NCBI GenBank assembly: GCA_039029275.1
Contig: JBCCGL010000007.1
Location: 124,001 to 188,000 of the forward strand
Direction: 5' to 3'
DNA: 64,000 bases
DNA from: JBCCGL01 sp039029275
GTDB taxonomy: Bacteria > Pseudomonadota > Gammaproteobacteria > JBCCGL01
The notes beneath the pieces were generated by a model. It worked only from the letters and a program-made list of their open reading frames with translations, had not been told where the DNA came from and did no database searches. The position numbers were made by a program, and so were the translations under genes. Shown in pieces: positions 1-9,400 of the stretch (positions are counted from its first letter, which is position 1; every line of letters starts with the position of its first letter).

Positions 1-1
1 G

Positions 2-460
2 GATGAGCAATTTGCGATGATCAAATCCGAGATTGAAGCCTTTGCCAAAGAACAGGGCCGGCGCCCTCGCCTGCTTGTTGTCAAGCTGGGTCAAGACGGG
101 CACGACCGGGGCTCACACGTCATCGCAACCGCATTCGCCGACATGGGATTCGATGTCGACATTGGCCCATTGTTTCAGACACCGGAAGAAGCTGCGCGTC
201 AGGCAGTTGAAAACGACGTGCACATATTAGGCATTTCGTCCCAGGCGGCCGGACACAAGACACTGGTTCCGCAGGTCATCGAGGCATTAAGGACCGAGGG
301 TGCCGACGATATTCTTGTCGTCTGTGGAGGCGTGATCCCACCGCAGGATTTTGACGAATTGAAAACGGCTGGCGTGTCCGCAATTTTTGGGCCTGGTACG
401 CACATCCCTGATGCGGCCAGCGAGCTTTTATCGCTTGTGCGTTCGCAGCACAACGCGTGA
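2..460 (+). CDS. mcmA: methylmalonyl-CoA mutase large subunit, C-terminal part (5' truncated by window)
   Basis: The frame is open to the left edge, so only the last 152 residues are present: the cobalamin-binding Rossmann domain of the mutase that turns (R)-methylmalonyl-CoA into succinyl-CoA. The B12 motif DxHxxG is seen as DGHDRG (His codon near 101-103, the lower axial ligand), followed by GPLFQTPEEAARQAVENDVH, an SS-AAGH strand-turn and a CGGVIPPQD segment, all typical of this family. An ATG at 17 lies inside the conserved domain and is not a real start. The gene heads an operon with pccB (27-bp gap), pccA, meaB and the epimerase, which fits its role in propionyl-CoA assimilation. The catalytic TIM barrel must lie upstream of the window. 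Identity is very sure; fused versus two-subunit form cannot be judged. Confidence 0.95.
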   Translation, partial: DEQFAMIKSEIEAFAKEQGRRPRLLVVKLGQDGHDRGSHVIATAFADMGFDVDIGPLFQTPEEAARQAVENDVHILGISSQAAGHKTLVPQVIEALRTEGADDILVVCGGVIPPQDFDELKTAGVSAIFGPGTHIPDAASELLSLVRSQHNA

Positions 461-487
461 TTAATCATCCGTTTGACGAGACAACGA

Positions 488-2020
488 ATGCAAAATGTAA
501 TCGATCAACTCACGAGTAAGCGTGACGCCGCCATGCTGGGTGGCGGTCAGGCGCGTATCGATAAGCAACATGAAAAAGGCAAGCTGACGGCACGCGAACG
601 CCTCACGGTTTTATTCGACGAGGATTCCTTTGACGAGTGGGATATGTTCGTCGAGCACGATTGCGCCGATTTTGGCATGCAGAACGAACATATTCCGGGT
701 GATGGTGTTGTGATCGGGCAAGGCACCATCAACGGGCGTATTGTGTTCGCCTTTAGTCAGGACTTCACCGTCTACGGTGGATCGCTCTCCGCCGCACACG
801 CACGCAAGATCTGCAAGGTGATGGACGCGGCGATGAAGGTTGGCGCGCCTATCATCGGTATCAACGACTCGGGTGGCGCACGTATCCAAGAGGGGGTCGC
901 GTCGCTGGGTGGGTACGCAGATGTTTTTCAGCGCAACGTGCTCGCCTCCGGTGTCATTCCACAAATTTCGATGGTGATGGGCCCGTGCGCTGGCGGCGCC
1001 GTGTATTCACCCGCGATGACCGATTTCATTTTTATGGTGCGGGATAGCTCGTACATGTTTGTCACAGGTCCTGAAGTCGTCAAAACTGTCACCCACGAAG
1101 ACGTCACTCAGGAAGAGCTGGGTGGTGCCAAAACGCACACTCAGATATCCGGTGTGGCGGACGCAGCCTTCGACAACGACATCGATGCGTTACGTATGTT
1201 GCGCGAATTTATGGGCTACGTACCCTCGAGCAATCGCGAGCCGTCGCCGGCGCTTGAAACACACGATTCGGCAAGTCGTGTCGAGCCTTCGCTCGATACA
1301 CTCGTTCCGGACAACCCCAACTTACCCTACGACATTCTTGAGCTAATCAATAAAGTCACGGACGAAGAAACCTTTTTTGAATTACAGCCCGAGTACGCGG
1401 GTAACATCGTCACTGGATTTGGACGCATCGACGGGCAAACAATCGGCTTTGTTGCGAACCAGCCAATGGTGCTTGCGGGTTGTCTCGACATCGAGTCCAG
1501 TCGAAAGGCCGCGCGCTTTGTTCGGTACTGCGACGCGTTTTCGATTCCAATTGTCACCTTTGTTGACGTTCCCGGTTTCCTGCCAGGAACGTCACAAGAA
1601 TTCGGCGGAATTATCAAACACGGCGCGAAGCTCTTGTACGCGTATGCCGAAGCTACAGTACCCAAAATTACAGTGATAACGCGCAAGGCTTACGGCGGCG
1701 CTTATGACGTGATGGCTTCCAAGCATCTTCGCGGCGATTTGAACTACGCGTGGCCATCCGCAGAAATCGCGGTGATGGGCGCAAAAGGTGCGGTAGAAAT
1801 TATTTTTCGTCAGGATAAAAACGATCCAGAAAAAATCGAACAACGCACCGAAGAATACAGAGAAAAATTTGCCTCCCCATTCGTCGCAGCGGCCAAGGGG
1901 TTTATCGACGACATCATCATGCCTCGAAATACCCGTGTTCACCTTGCCAGAGGATTAAAAATGCTCGCAGGGAAAAAGCTTGAGAATCCGTGGCGAAAAC
2001 ACGGCAACATTCCGCTTTAA
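488..2020 (+). CDS. pccB: propionyl-CoA carboxylase beta subunit (carboxyltransferase)
   Basis: Transfers the carboxyl group from biotin to propionyl-CoA, giving (S)-methylmalonyl-CoA in the cytoplasm. The 510-residue length is normal for the acyl-CoA carboxyltransferase family. The N-terminal half carries GGGQARIDKQHEKGKLTARE and the glycine-rich MGPCAGGAVYSPA segment of the acyl-CoA site; the C-terminal half carries FVDVPGFLPGTSQE and GGAYDVMASKHL of the biotin site. I chose ATG 488 rather than the in-frame TTG 473 because the protein then starts MQNVIDQL, as family members do, with a GAG 7 bases upstream. It sits 21 bp before pccA. A methylcrotonyl-CoA carboxylase beta chain is related but the neighbours and the close match to PccB argue against it. 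Confidence 0.95.
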   Translation: MQNVIDQLTSKRDAAMLGGGQARIDKQHEKGKLTARERLTVLFDEDSFDEWDMFVEHDCADFGMQNEHIPGDGVVIGQGTINGRIVFAFSQDFTVYGGSLSAAHARKICKVMDAAMKVGAPIIGINDSGGARIQEGVASLGGYADVFQRNVLASGVIPQISMVMGPCAGGAVYSPAMTDFIFMVRDSSYMFVTGPEVVKTVTHEDVTQEELGGAKTHTQISGVADAAFDNDIDALRMLREFMGYVPSSNREPSPALETHDSASRVEPSLDTLVPDNPNLPYDILELINKVTDEETFFELQPEYAGNIVTGFGRIDGQTIGFVANQPMVLAGCLDIESSRKAARFVRYCDAFSIPIVTFVDVPGFLPGTSQEFGGIIKHGAKLLYAYAEATVPKITVITRKAYGGAYDVMASKHLRGDLNYAWPSAEIAVMGAKGAVEIIFRQDKNDPEKIEQRTEEYREKFASPFVAAAKGFIDDIIMPRNTRVHLARGLKMLAGKKLENPWRKHGNIPL

Positions 2021-2041
2021 CGCGCTCGACGGCTAACAGAT

Positions 2042-4000
2042 ATGTTTGAAAAAATACTTATCGCCAATCGAGGCGAAATCGCATGCAGAATCATTAAAAC
2101 TGCGCGCAAAATGGGTATTGCCACAGTCGCCGTATTTTCTGATGCTGATCGCAATTCCTTGCACGTGCAAATGGCGGATGAAGCGGTGTATATCGGCAAC
2201 TCTCCTTCTGCCGAAAGTTATTTGCGAATAGACAGGATTATCGAAGCAATCAAAGCGACGGGCGCTCAGGCGGTTCATCCCGGGTTTGGCTTCTTGTCCG
2301 AAAATGCTGAATTCGCGTCCGCGCTGCAAAAAGCAAACATCGCGTTTATTGGGCCCGAGCAAAAAGCCATCGCCGCAATGGGCGACAAGATCGAATCCAA
2401 GTTGCTCGCGGATAAAGTCGGGGTCAACACGATTCCCGGTCATACTGAAGCCATAGCAGGGCCCGATCAGGCGGTTGAAATCGCCAAGGGGATTGGCTGT
2501 CCCGTCATGATCAAGGCGTCAGCAGGTGGCGGCGGTAAAGGTATGCGAATCGCGTGGTCGCTTGATGAAGTCGCTTCAGGATTTGAGAGCGCGGCAAATG
2601 AGGCGCGCAATAGTTTTGGTGATGACCGCGTGTTTATTGAAAAATTCATTGAATCACCTCGGCATATCGAAATTCAGGTGTTAGCTGATAAACACGGTAA
2701 CTGCATTTATCTTGCCGAACGCGAGTGCTCGATTCAGCGTCGTCATCAAAAAGTCATCGAAGAGGCACCCTCGCCCTTTCTGGACGAAGCGACCCGACAA
2801 GAAATGGGTGAGCAGGCTGTCTCACTTGCGAATGCAGTGGATTATTGCTCGGCCGGGACCGTCGAGTTTGTCGTGGATAAGGACCGCAATTTTTACTTCC
2901 TCGAGATGAATACTCGATTGCAAGTCGAACACCCCGTTACGGAATACATTACCGGTGTTGATCTTGTCGAGCAGATGATTCGAGTCGCTGCGAACGAAAA
3001 ACTATCGCTCTCACAATCCGATGTTGAAATTAATGGTTGGGCGATGGAAGCGCGCGTTTACGCGGAAGACCCCGAGCGAAACTTCGTACCGTCAACAGGA
3101 CGACTGACCCACTACACCGCGCCTGTCGAGTCAGAACATGTACGTGTGGATACCGGCGTTTTCGAAGGCGGCGAAATCAGCATGTATTACGATCCTATGA
3201 TCGCCAAATTGATCAGTTGGGGAAGTACGCGAGAAGAAGCTAATGCGCATCTTACGCGTGCATTGGACCAGTACCTCATTCGCGGTGTGTCGCACAACGT
3301 AATGTTTTTGTCATCGCTGTTAAAACAACCTGAATTTATTGCCGGCAACCTGACTACTGGATTCATTGATGAATTTTACCCGGACGGTTTTACCGCTGAT
3401 ATACAGGACGAAGCAGCAGAAACCTTTGTCGGTGTCGCAGTCAGCCTTCAACATCAGACTGATAATCGAAATCATCCAGAGGCTCGATCAAATCGCACTT
3501 ACACGGTCAGCGCCGGTGACACCAAACACGAAGTTAGATCGCACGTCGTCGATGGAGCATTTGAAATATGCATAGGAGAGCGTACGCATAACGTTCAACA
3601 CAATTGGCACGTCGGCGAAAATTTGCTGGAAGCCTGCGTTGACGGTGTGGTGCATCACTTTCAAGTCGAGCGTAAAGGATTGAAGTGGCAGTTGGTTCAT
3701 AATGGACAGCGTGGGCAGTTCAATGTGTTGCCGAACAACATTGCCCGGTTTGATGAGTACATGCCGGTAAAAACCGCTCTGGACACAAGCAAACATTTGT
3801 TGTCTCCGATGCCCGGTCTTTTGGTCAGGCTGTCGGTCAAAGAAGGTGATGTTGTTGAGGCCGGTCAAGAGCTCGTTATCGTCGAGGCGATGAAAATGGA
3901 GAACACCTTGTTCGCAGAACAATCAGGCACAATCAAATTGATCGAGGCGGCTGAAGGCGACAACCTCCAGGTTGATCAGGCCATTTTGGAATTTGAGTAG
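2042..4000 (+). CDS. pccA: propionyl-CoA carboxylase alpha subunit (biotin carboxylase plus biotin carrier)
   Basis: Carboxylates its own biotin with ATP and bicarbonate and passes it to PccB. In order: biotin carboxylase N domain (MFEKILIANRGEIACRII), ATP-grasp with the glycine loop KASAGGGGKGMRIAW near residue 160, catalytic EMNTRLQVEHPVTE near residue 290, a linker of the BT type, and a C-terminal biotinyl domain with EAMKMEN, the target lysine near residue 617. The 652-residue length suits an acyl-CoA carboxylase alpha chain rather than AccC, which lacks the carrier. It lies 21 bp after pccB and 22 bp before meaB, so it is almost certainly co-transcribed. A methylcrotonyl-specific role is less likely because the operon ends in propionate-pathway genes. 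Confidence 0.95.
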   Translation: MFEKILIANRGEIACRIIKTARKMGIATVAVFSDADRNSLHVQMADEAVYIGNSPSAESYLRIDRIIEAIKATGAQAVHPGFGFLSENAEFASALQKANIAFIGPEQKAIAAMGDKIESKLLADKVGVNTIPGHTEAIAGPDQAVEIAKGIGCPVMIKASAGGGGKGMRIAWSLDEVASGFESAANEARNSFGDDRVFIEKFIESPRHIEIQVLADKHGNCIYLAERECSIQRRHQKVIEEAPSPFLDEATRQEMGEQAVSLANAVDYCSAGTVEFVVDKDRNFYFLEMNTRLQVEHPVTEYITGVDLVEQMIRVAANEKLSLSQSDVEINGWAMEARVYAEDPERNFVPSTGRLTHYTAPVESEHVRVDTGVFEGGEISMYYDPMIAKLISWGSTREEANAHLTRALDQYLIRGVSHNVMFLSSLLKQPEFIAGNLTTGFIDEFYPDGFTADIQDEAAETFVGVAVSLQHQTDNRNHPEARSNRTYTVSAGDTKHEVRSHVVDGAFEICIGERTHNVQHNWHVGENLLEACVDGVVHHFQVERKGLKWQLVHNGQRGQFNVLPNNIARFDEYMPVKTALDTSKHLLSPMPGLLVRLSVKEGDVVEAGQELVIVEAMKMENTLFAEQSGTIKLIEAAEGDNLQVDQAILEFE

Positions 4001-4022
4001 AAACAGAGAACCACGCGCGTAA

Positions 4023-5003
4023 ATGGTCGAGACAGATGCCATAAATCTCGCCGAGCGTGTTCGAGCCGGCGACCGACGCGGACTCTCCAAGGCAATTACG
4101 CTTGTCGAGTCGACGAAACCCGAAGATCACAACGCTCGAAATCACCTCGTCGATCTAATTTTACCTGACACCGGAGATGCGATTCGCATCGGCATATCGG
4201 GCCTGCCAGGCGTCGGGAAATCCACATTTATAGAAAACCTTGGAACAATTCTTTGTGATTCTGGTAAGAAGGTCGCCGTGCTCAGTATTGATCCAACGTC
4301 GGCAGTTAACGGCGGGTCAATTTTAGGCGACAAAACGCGAATGCAGACCTTGGCGTCGCATCCTGGTGCATTTATCCGTCCATCTCCTTCCGGATCGAAT
4401 CACGGAGGCGTCGGACATCGCACACGTGAATCTGTTTTACTCTGCGAAGCTGCGGGTTACGACGTAGTGTTTGTGGAGACGGTCGGTGTGGGGCAGATCG
4501 AATTTGCTGCTGCTGATATGGTCGATTTGTTTGTGCTCCTTTTATTGCCGTCTGCGGGGGACGAGCTTCAGGGAATAAAGCGAGGTATCCTGGAGCGTGC
4601 GGACATGCTGATCATCAATAAAGCTGACGGTGTACTGCAAGAAACCGCGACACAAACCGTCCTTGAATATAGATCTGCTTTTCAATTGCTCAGGAAGACT
4701 TCGAATGACGACAAGCACGATGCTTCGACCGTGTGTGCCATTTCATCATTGAACTCGCTAGATGTTGAAAATACCTGGAAAGTGCTAAGCAATATTTGGG
4801 ATGGTTATTGCAAGTCAGGCCGACTGGACTCGATTCGAAAATCACAGCGAGCACAGTGGGTCCGCGACGAACTTTACGCGCACCTAATGGATCGGTTGCA
4901 CGAAGAAATTGAATCGAACGCAAACTTTAGAGCAATGCACGAAGGCGTGACCAACGGCAAACTATCGCCGGGTAGCGCTATAAAATCATTGCTTGGTAGC
5001 TGA
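4023..5003 (+). CDS. meaB: methylmalonyl-CoA mutase-associated GTPase (MeaB/ArgK family)
   Basis: G3E-type P-loop GTPase that loads intact adenosylcobalamin onto methylmalonyl-CoA mutase and protects the enzyme from inactivation. The 326-residue protein shows Walker A GLPGVGKST (near residue 63), the family motif GGSILGDKTRM, the Walker B/switch ETVGVGQIE, the SAGDELQGIK segment and the base-recognition NKAD. These match MeaB; the older name ArgK (arginine/ornithine transport kinase) is a misnomer. It lies between pccA and the epimerase (17-bp gap downstream), the usual place for the mutase chaperone. Small substitutions (GQIE where GQSE is usual) look harmless. Confidence 0.93.
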   Translation: MVETDAINLAERVRAGDRRGLSKAITLVESTKPEDHNARNHLVDLILPDTGDAIRIGISGLPGVGKSTFIENLGTILCDSGKKVAVLSIDPTSAVNGGSILGDKTRMQTLASHPGAFIRPSPSGSNHGGVGHRTRESVLLCEAAGYDVVFVETVGVGQIEFAAADMVDLFVLLLLPSAGDELQGIKRGILERADMLIINKADGVLQETATQTVLEYRSAFQLLRKTSNDDKHDASTVCAISSLNSLDVENTWKVLSNIWDGYCKSGRLDSIRKSQRAQWVRDELYAHLMDRLHEEIESNANFRAMHEGVTNGKLSPGSAIKSLLGS

Positions 5004-5020
5004 ATTTTGGAAGTGAGTAA

Positions 5021-5428
5021 GTGAAGCTAGGTAAACTTAACCATGTGGCGATCGCCACTAACAATTTGGCAGCGTCAACTGCAATTTATCAATCTACGTT
5101 GGGTGCAGACGTCTCTGACCCAGTTGACCTGCCAGAGCATGGGGTCACGACTGTTTTCGTGAATCTCGAAAATACGAAAATTGAGTTACTGGCACCTCTT
5201 GGCGACAATTCGCCCATCGCAAACTTCCTCAGAAAAAATGTTGATGGCGGGATTCATCATCTATGTTACGAAGTTGATAATATTGATGAAGCGTGTAATC
5301 AGCTAACAGCTGAGGGTGCGCGCATATTGGGCGATGGAAAGCCAAAGATTGGTGCTCACGGCAAACCGGTCGTGTTTTTACATCCCAAGGATTTCTGTGG
5401 CACACTGATCGAACTTGAGGAAGCCTGA
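5021..5428 (+). CDS. mce: methylmalonyl-CoA epimerase
   Basis: Glyoxalase-fold metalloenzyme that interconverts (S)- and (R)-methylmalonyl-CoA, linking the carboxylase product to the mutase substrate. The 135-residue length is that of the family. Metal ligands are recognisable: His in KLNHVAIAT near residue 8, His in GGIHHLCYEV near residue 76, and Glu in GTLIELEEA at the end. Start is GTG 5021, preceded by GGAAG; it gives the usual N terminus LGKLNHVAIA. It is the last member of the propionyl-CoA operon; the next gene, a secreted DUF4124 protein, follows after 9 bp and may be co-transcribed. Confidence 0.95.
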   Translation: MKLGKLNHVAIATNNLAASTAIYQSTLGADVSDPVDLPEHGVTTVFVNLENTKIELLAPLGDNSPIANFLRKNVDGGIHHLCYEVDNIDEACNQLTAEGARILGDGKPKIGAHGKPVVFLHPKDFCGTLIELEEA

Positions 5429-5437
5429 GTTTTTTTG

Positions 5438-5872
5438 ATGTATCTGGATTTAACAGCAAAGGTTGTGTTGACCGCTTGCGCCGTGCTTCTTTGTTCTACT
5501 GTCAGCGCAGATGTGTATCGGTGGGTAGATGAAAAAACGGGAGAAATATTTTTTTCCGAAACGCCTCCTTCACCTGATGTTGCAACCGAGTACGAAAATG
5601 TCACACATAAACTCAACGCGAAGGGTCAGCAACAATCGAAGAGTAATTCGAATTCGACCATGCGCGAGGATATCAATAGTGACGAGCAAGTAAGCAATGA
5701 GGAGGTCATCAGCGACGATGCGCTGCTTTCAAAGAGACGTTGCGATACCTTTGCAGAACAGATCACACGGCTCGAGCGAACGATCCCCGAAACAACTGAT
5801 CCGCAGGAAATGGATAATCTGATCGTTAAGCTGGTGGACTATGAAAAGGCGTACAAAGAACGCTGTCTATAG
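5438..5872 (+). CDS. DUF4124-domain envelope protein
   Basis: Predicted periplasmic or envelope protein of 144 residues. Residues 1-24 form a signal peptide (MYLDLTAKVV then a hydrophobic run ending VSA-DV). Directly after it comes a DUF4124 module: VYRWVDEKTGEIFFSETPP, near residues 25-45. The middle is low in complexity, rich in Ser, Asn and Glu; the end is a predicted helix with a Cys pair (RRCDTF and KERCL) that could form a disulfide. Function of DUF4124 proteins is unknown; they are common in gammaproteobacterial envelopes. ATG 5438 is preferred over the overlapping TTG 5435. It converges on the TPR gene that ends at 5888. Confidence 0.8.
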   Translation: MYLDLTAKVVLTACAVLLCSTVSADVYRWVDEKTGEIFFSETPPSPDVATEYENVTHKLNAKGQQQSKSNSNSTMREDINSDEQVSNEEVISDDALLSKRRCDTFAEQITRLERTIPETTDPQEMDNLIVKLVDYEKAYKERCL

Positions 5873-5887
5873 AGCGGCAAACTATCA

Positions 5888-6451
5888 CTAAATCATTAGC
5901 TCAAGTAGGTCGCGCGCATCGCTCGCAAGAATGTGAGACTCGTGATTGTCGATAAACTCACTGAGCACTTTCACCGCTTGACCTTGCTCACCAGACTGAC
6001 TGTACGCGACACCCAGCGCGAATTGAGCATTTGCCAACAGGTCACTTTGTGGGTAGTTCTTTAAGAAACTTTCAAATGCAACGATCGCTTTTTCGAGGTT
6101 TCCATCAACAGCCAGACGATTACCTTGTGAAAACAACGAAATTTCATTGACGTAATCAGGATCTTGTGAAAGATCGTTTTTCCAGTACGGGCTCAAAAGA
6201 TCCTCCGTCGCTTCGGAGCCACGGATCCCAGCAGTGAGCGTTATGTCGCCTTCTGTTCCGGCTGTTTCCACCTGAGGGCTCACGCCTTTAATTTTGTTCC
6301 ATAATTTGTAGAACATTGACTTCATAGGATCGTCTTCAGATTTAACAACCGATGCGGTGTTTGTACCGCTATCGCTCGCATTGGCCAGGCCAAGTCCGAG
6401 CGGTACTGAGAAAGCGATGAGGAGATAAAATAAAACGTTACGGGTAATCAT
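5888..6451 (-). CDS. small exported TPR protein
   Basis: Exported protein of about 187 residues. A signal peptide is visible at the start (MITRNVLFYLLIAF, cut after ANA), then an acidic linker, then two or three tetratricopeptide-like helical pairs from about residue 105 to the end, one containing ALGVAYSQSGEQGQAVKVL. The start codon is ATG 6451; an in-frame TTG three codons upstream (6460) is an alternative that almost touches the stop of the preceding gene. It lies immediately downstream of, and is probably co-translated with, the 1660-residue TPR/transglutaminase-like protein, so it is a likely partner or accessory. No family name recognised. Confidence 0.75.
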   Translation of the reverse strand: MITRNVLFYLLIAFSVPLGLGLANASDSGTNTASVVKSEDDPMKSMFYKLWNKIKGVSPQVETAGTEGDITLTAGIRGSEATEDLLSPYWKNDLSQDPDYVNEISLFSQGNRLAVDGNLEKAIVAFESFLKNYPQSDLLANAQFALGVAYSQSGEQGQAVKVLSEFIDNHESHILASDARDLLELMI

Positions 6452-6461
6452 GTTGAACAAC

Positions 6462-9400
6462 TTATTGAGTTAATAACTTTGACAAACTAGCGTATCGCTC
6501 GGAAAGCGCCGCATCCTGTGCCAATGCTTGATCAAATTTTTTGCGGGCGTTGTCCAGATCACCCATGCGATAGAATGCCATCGATTGATTAATCTTGATG
6601 TTGGGGTCATTTCCATCCAGTTCCTCCGCTCGCGCGTAAGAGGTTAAGGCTCGATCGTATTCACCGTTTCTAAAATGAATATTGCCTGTATTGTTGTGAA
6701 CAGCACTGTTAGAAGGATCGAGTATCAACAGTTGATCAAAGGTTTCCTGAGCTTTTTCGTCGAGTCCGTACTTAGCGAAGTAGATAGCAATCTGCATTTT
6801 TGCACGCGTATTTCGCGGTTCGCTGTCAAGGATAACGTCATAGGGTTTAGTTAACCGTGCAACTGCTTTTTCCAGAAGAAAGCTGTTTTCCTGCGAAATA
6901 GAGTAGGACAGTATCTTTTGATCTGGCAGTGCTAATGTGTTCTTTTGAGGTGATAAAGTAACAGGCTGAAACGACTCCCACGCGTTCCGCATTTCGACAA
7001 TGTTCAAAGTTCGGTTAGCAATGTTCTCTCTGTACTTTTGAGCACCAACCGTCCAGGCCTCGGCAAACGATGTCGCAATCATGGTCGCTTCAATAGGAAT
7101 CCAGATTGATCCTTTATAAATCGCAAGCAGCTCATCGTCAGAGGTGATTTGGTCGCGTTGATCAGCGCTCAGCCCGGTATTCAACATAAACAACATATGT
7201 CCTGGAATCTCCAACAACGCGGTTTCTATTCCGAGATTCTCAAGTGATGCGCTAAACAGCACGGACAAATCATCGCAATCGCCGCTTTTAAGACTGAGCG
7301 TTTCCCGTGCGAACTGAACATAATCCACGCGATCTGCTTCAACCATACTGTAAGGACTTGTGGGATCTTCAATGTATTTGATGCCGTGAGCGGATAACAC
7401 TTCGAACAGTGTCATGGCGGTGAGCAATTGCTTGTTAACCAGCTGATTAGGGATTTTTGACGCATTAATCGCGGGTCGAATAAATTCGTGCAGCGCTGTG
7501 TCTTTCGGGGTAACGAAAGAACCAACCATTTTTGACTCGCCCCAGAGTATGGCGTTTTTGCCGTATATCGTCATTGGCTGGTTAATGCTGACCGAGTCTT
7601 GTTGGCCATCGCGCACATAGTTGAGGCTTAACTCAACCTGTACGCCTGTGTCTTCATCAATTTCCAGGATTTTGTTGTTAAAGGATGCGTAAAGCGGTAC
7701 CTCCTGAACGCTGTTTGCCTCGAGCAGGTCCAGCTCTCCGTTCCACGGGAAGTCCATGTATCCTTTGACTTCCATGCTTAACTTTAATCCACCGTAGTCA
7801 GTGCCGCTCAGATTTTCGACCTTTACATAGCCAAGCGGTTTTTCCGCATATTGTTTATAGGTTGCAGAAAAAATTTGTTCAAAACGCAAATCCGACAACA
7901 ATACCCGGGGAGCGTTCGACGCGAATTCGTTCGCGCGTTTGTGATTGGCGTAAGCTTCATCAAGCAACGACTGATGAAAGTCGCTTGGTTCGATATTATT
8001 GACTTGTTCGAAGGTGGAAATTGCTTGATCGAACATACGCCTTTTGTTGTAGAGTTTACCAAGCGCTATCATTGCTTTCGTCGATGTCGGCGCGAGCACC
8101 ATCGCTTTGTCGATTGCTGTTAGTGCGTCGTCATAAAAATTCGACTCTGTATAAACCTCGCCCAAAAGTACGTGATAATTGTCGTTGCCCGGCTCGCGTT
8201 CAATCGCGTCACGAATGTAGTCAATCGCTTTTATATTTTTCCCTTGTTTTCGATAAAGATCAGCCAGCAGTAATCGCAATTCATTTTGGCTTTCATCACT
8301 TTTCAGCGAGATCACTGAGTGTTTGATTGCATCCCCGGTGTTTTCTAAAGCGCTATAGGATTCGGCCAACATTTTGTGTGTTTGTGCGTGTTCAAATCCT
8401 TCAATATCGGCCGCACGTAAAAGGTAAGGCACAGCCTGCTCGTATTCTGCTTTATTGAAATTAAGAACACCTATTCGTCTGGCGATATCGATATTGTCGG
8501 GGTTTGCTTTCTCGGCGGTCGCCAGAACGCTGTACGCTTTCTCGGAGTTGTCCTGGCCAAAATACAAATCAGCTAACGCAATCCAGGCGTCAGTATTTGT
8601 TTGATCGAGTCGGGTCGAGCGGGTAAAAGCAACGATTGCGCGCGTTTCGTCGCCCTTGCGTTTCGCGACTTCGCCGAGTAGGTACTGACCGTAAGCTTTG
8701 GTGTCTTTTTCTGCGGCAAGTTTTACTGCCAGATTATTCACCTTCTCAATCTGACCAGTTGCGAAATAGGTTTTGACCAGCTGCAGTCGCGCTGCAGTAA
8801 ATTCAGGGTCGTTCTCTAGAGTTTTTTCGAAGTGCTGTGTCGCTTCAACCTGCCGATCTAAAAGCTGATAAACCAAACCGGCTTCATACCAAATCGAGGC
8901 GTCATCTGGCGCAATGGAGAGTGCAATGTCAAATTCAGCCAGTGCCTGTTCAGGAATGTTCAAACTAAGGTAAGCCCGCGCAAGAAGAACGTGGGTTTCC
9001 AAATGATTGGGCTGCTTTTCCAGAGCCTGTTCAAGACAATCAATCGTGGTGATCGCATCGTCCAGTTCAAGTCCTATGCGACCGCAGATTAAAAGAGTCT
9101 CAAAAGTTGCCGTCCCTTCTGCGATCGCATTAAATATAAGTGCACTTGCTTCAATACTTTTACCATCAGCTGAGAGGGCGGAAATTTGCATATTGGTTCC
9201 GTCAGTTTCGTAACCCTCAATTTCCGCCAGCGCTTCGTAGACTGACGCCGCTTTGGAATGGTTTCCTGAGGCAGTTAGAGATAACCCGTAGAACTGCTTG
9301 TATGCCCCATTTGCTGGATTGAGCACACTCAGTCGTTCAAATCCAGGAAGCGCAGTTTCAAAATCCCCCGCCTCGTATGCATTCAGGTACTGCCTGAAAT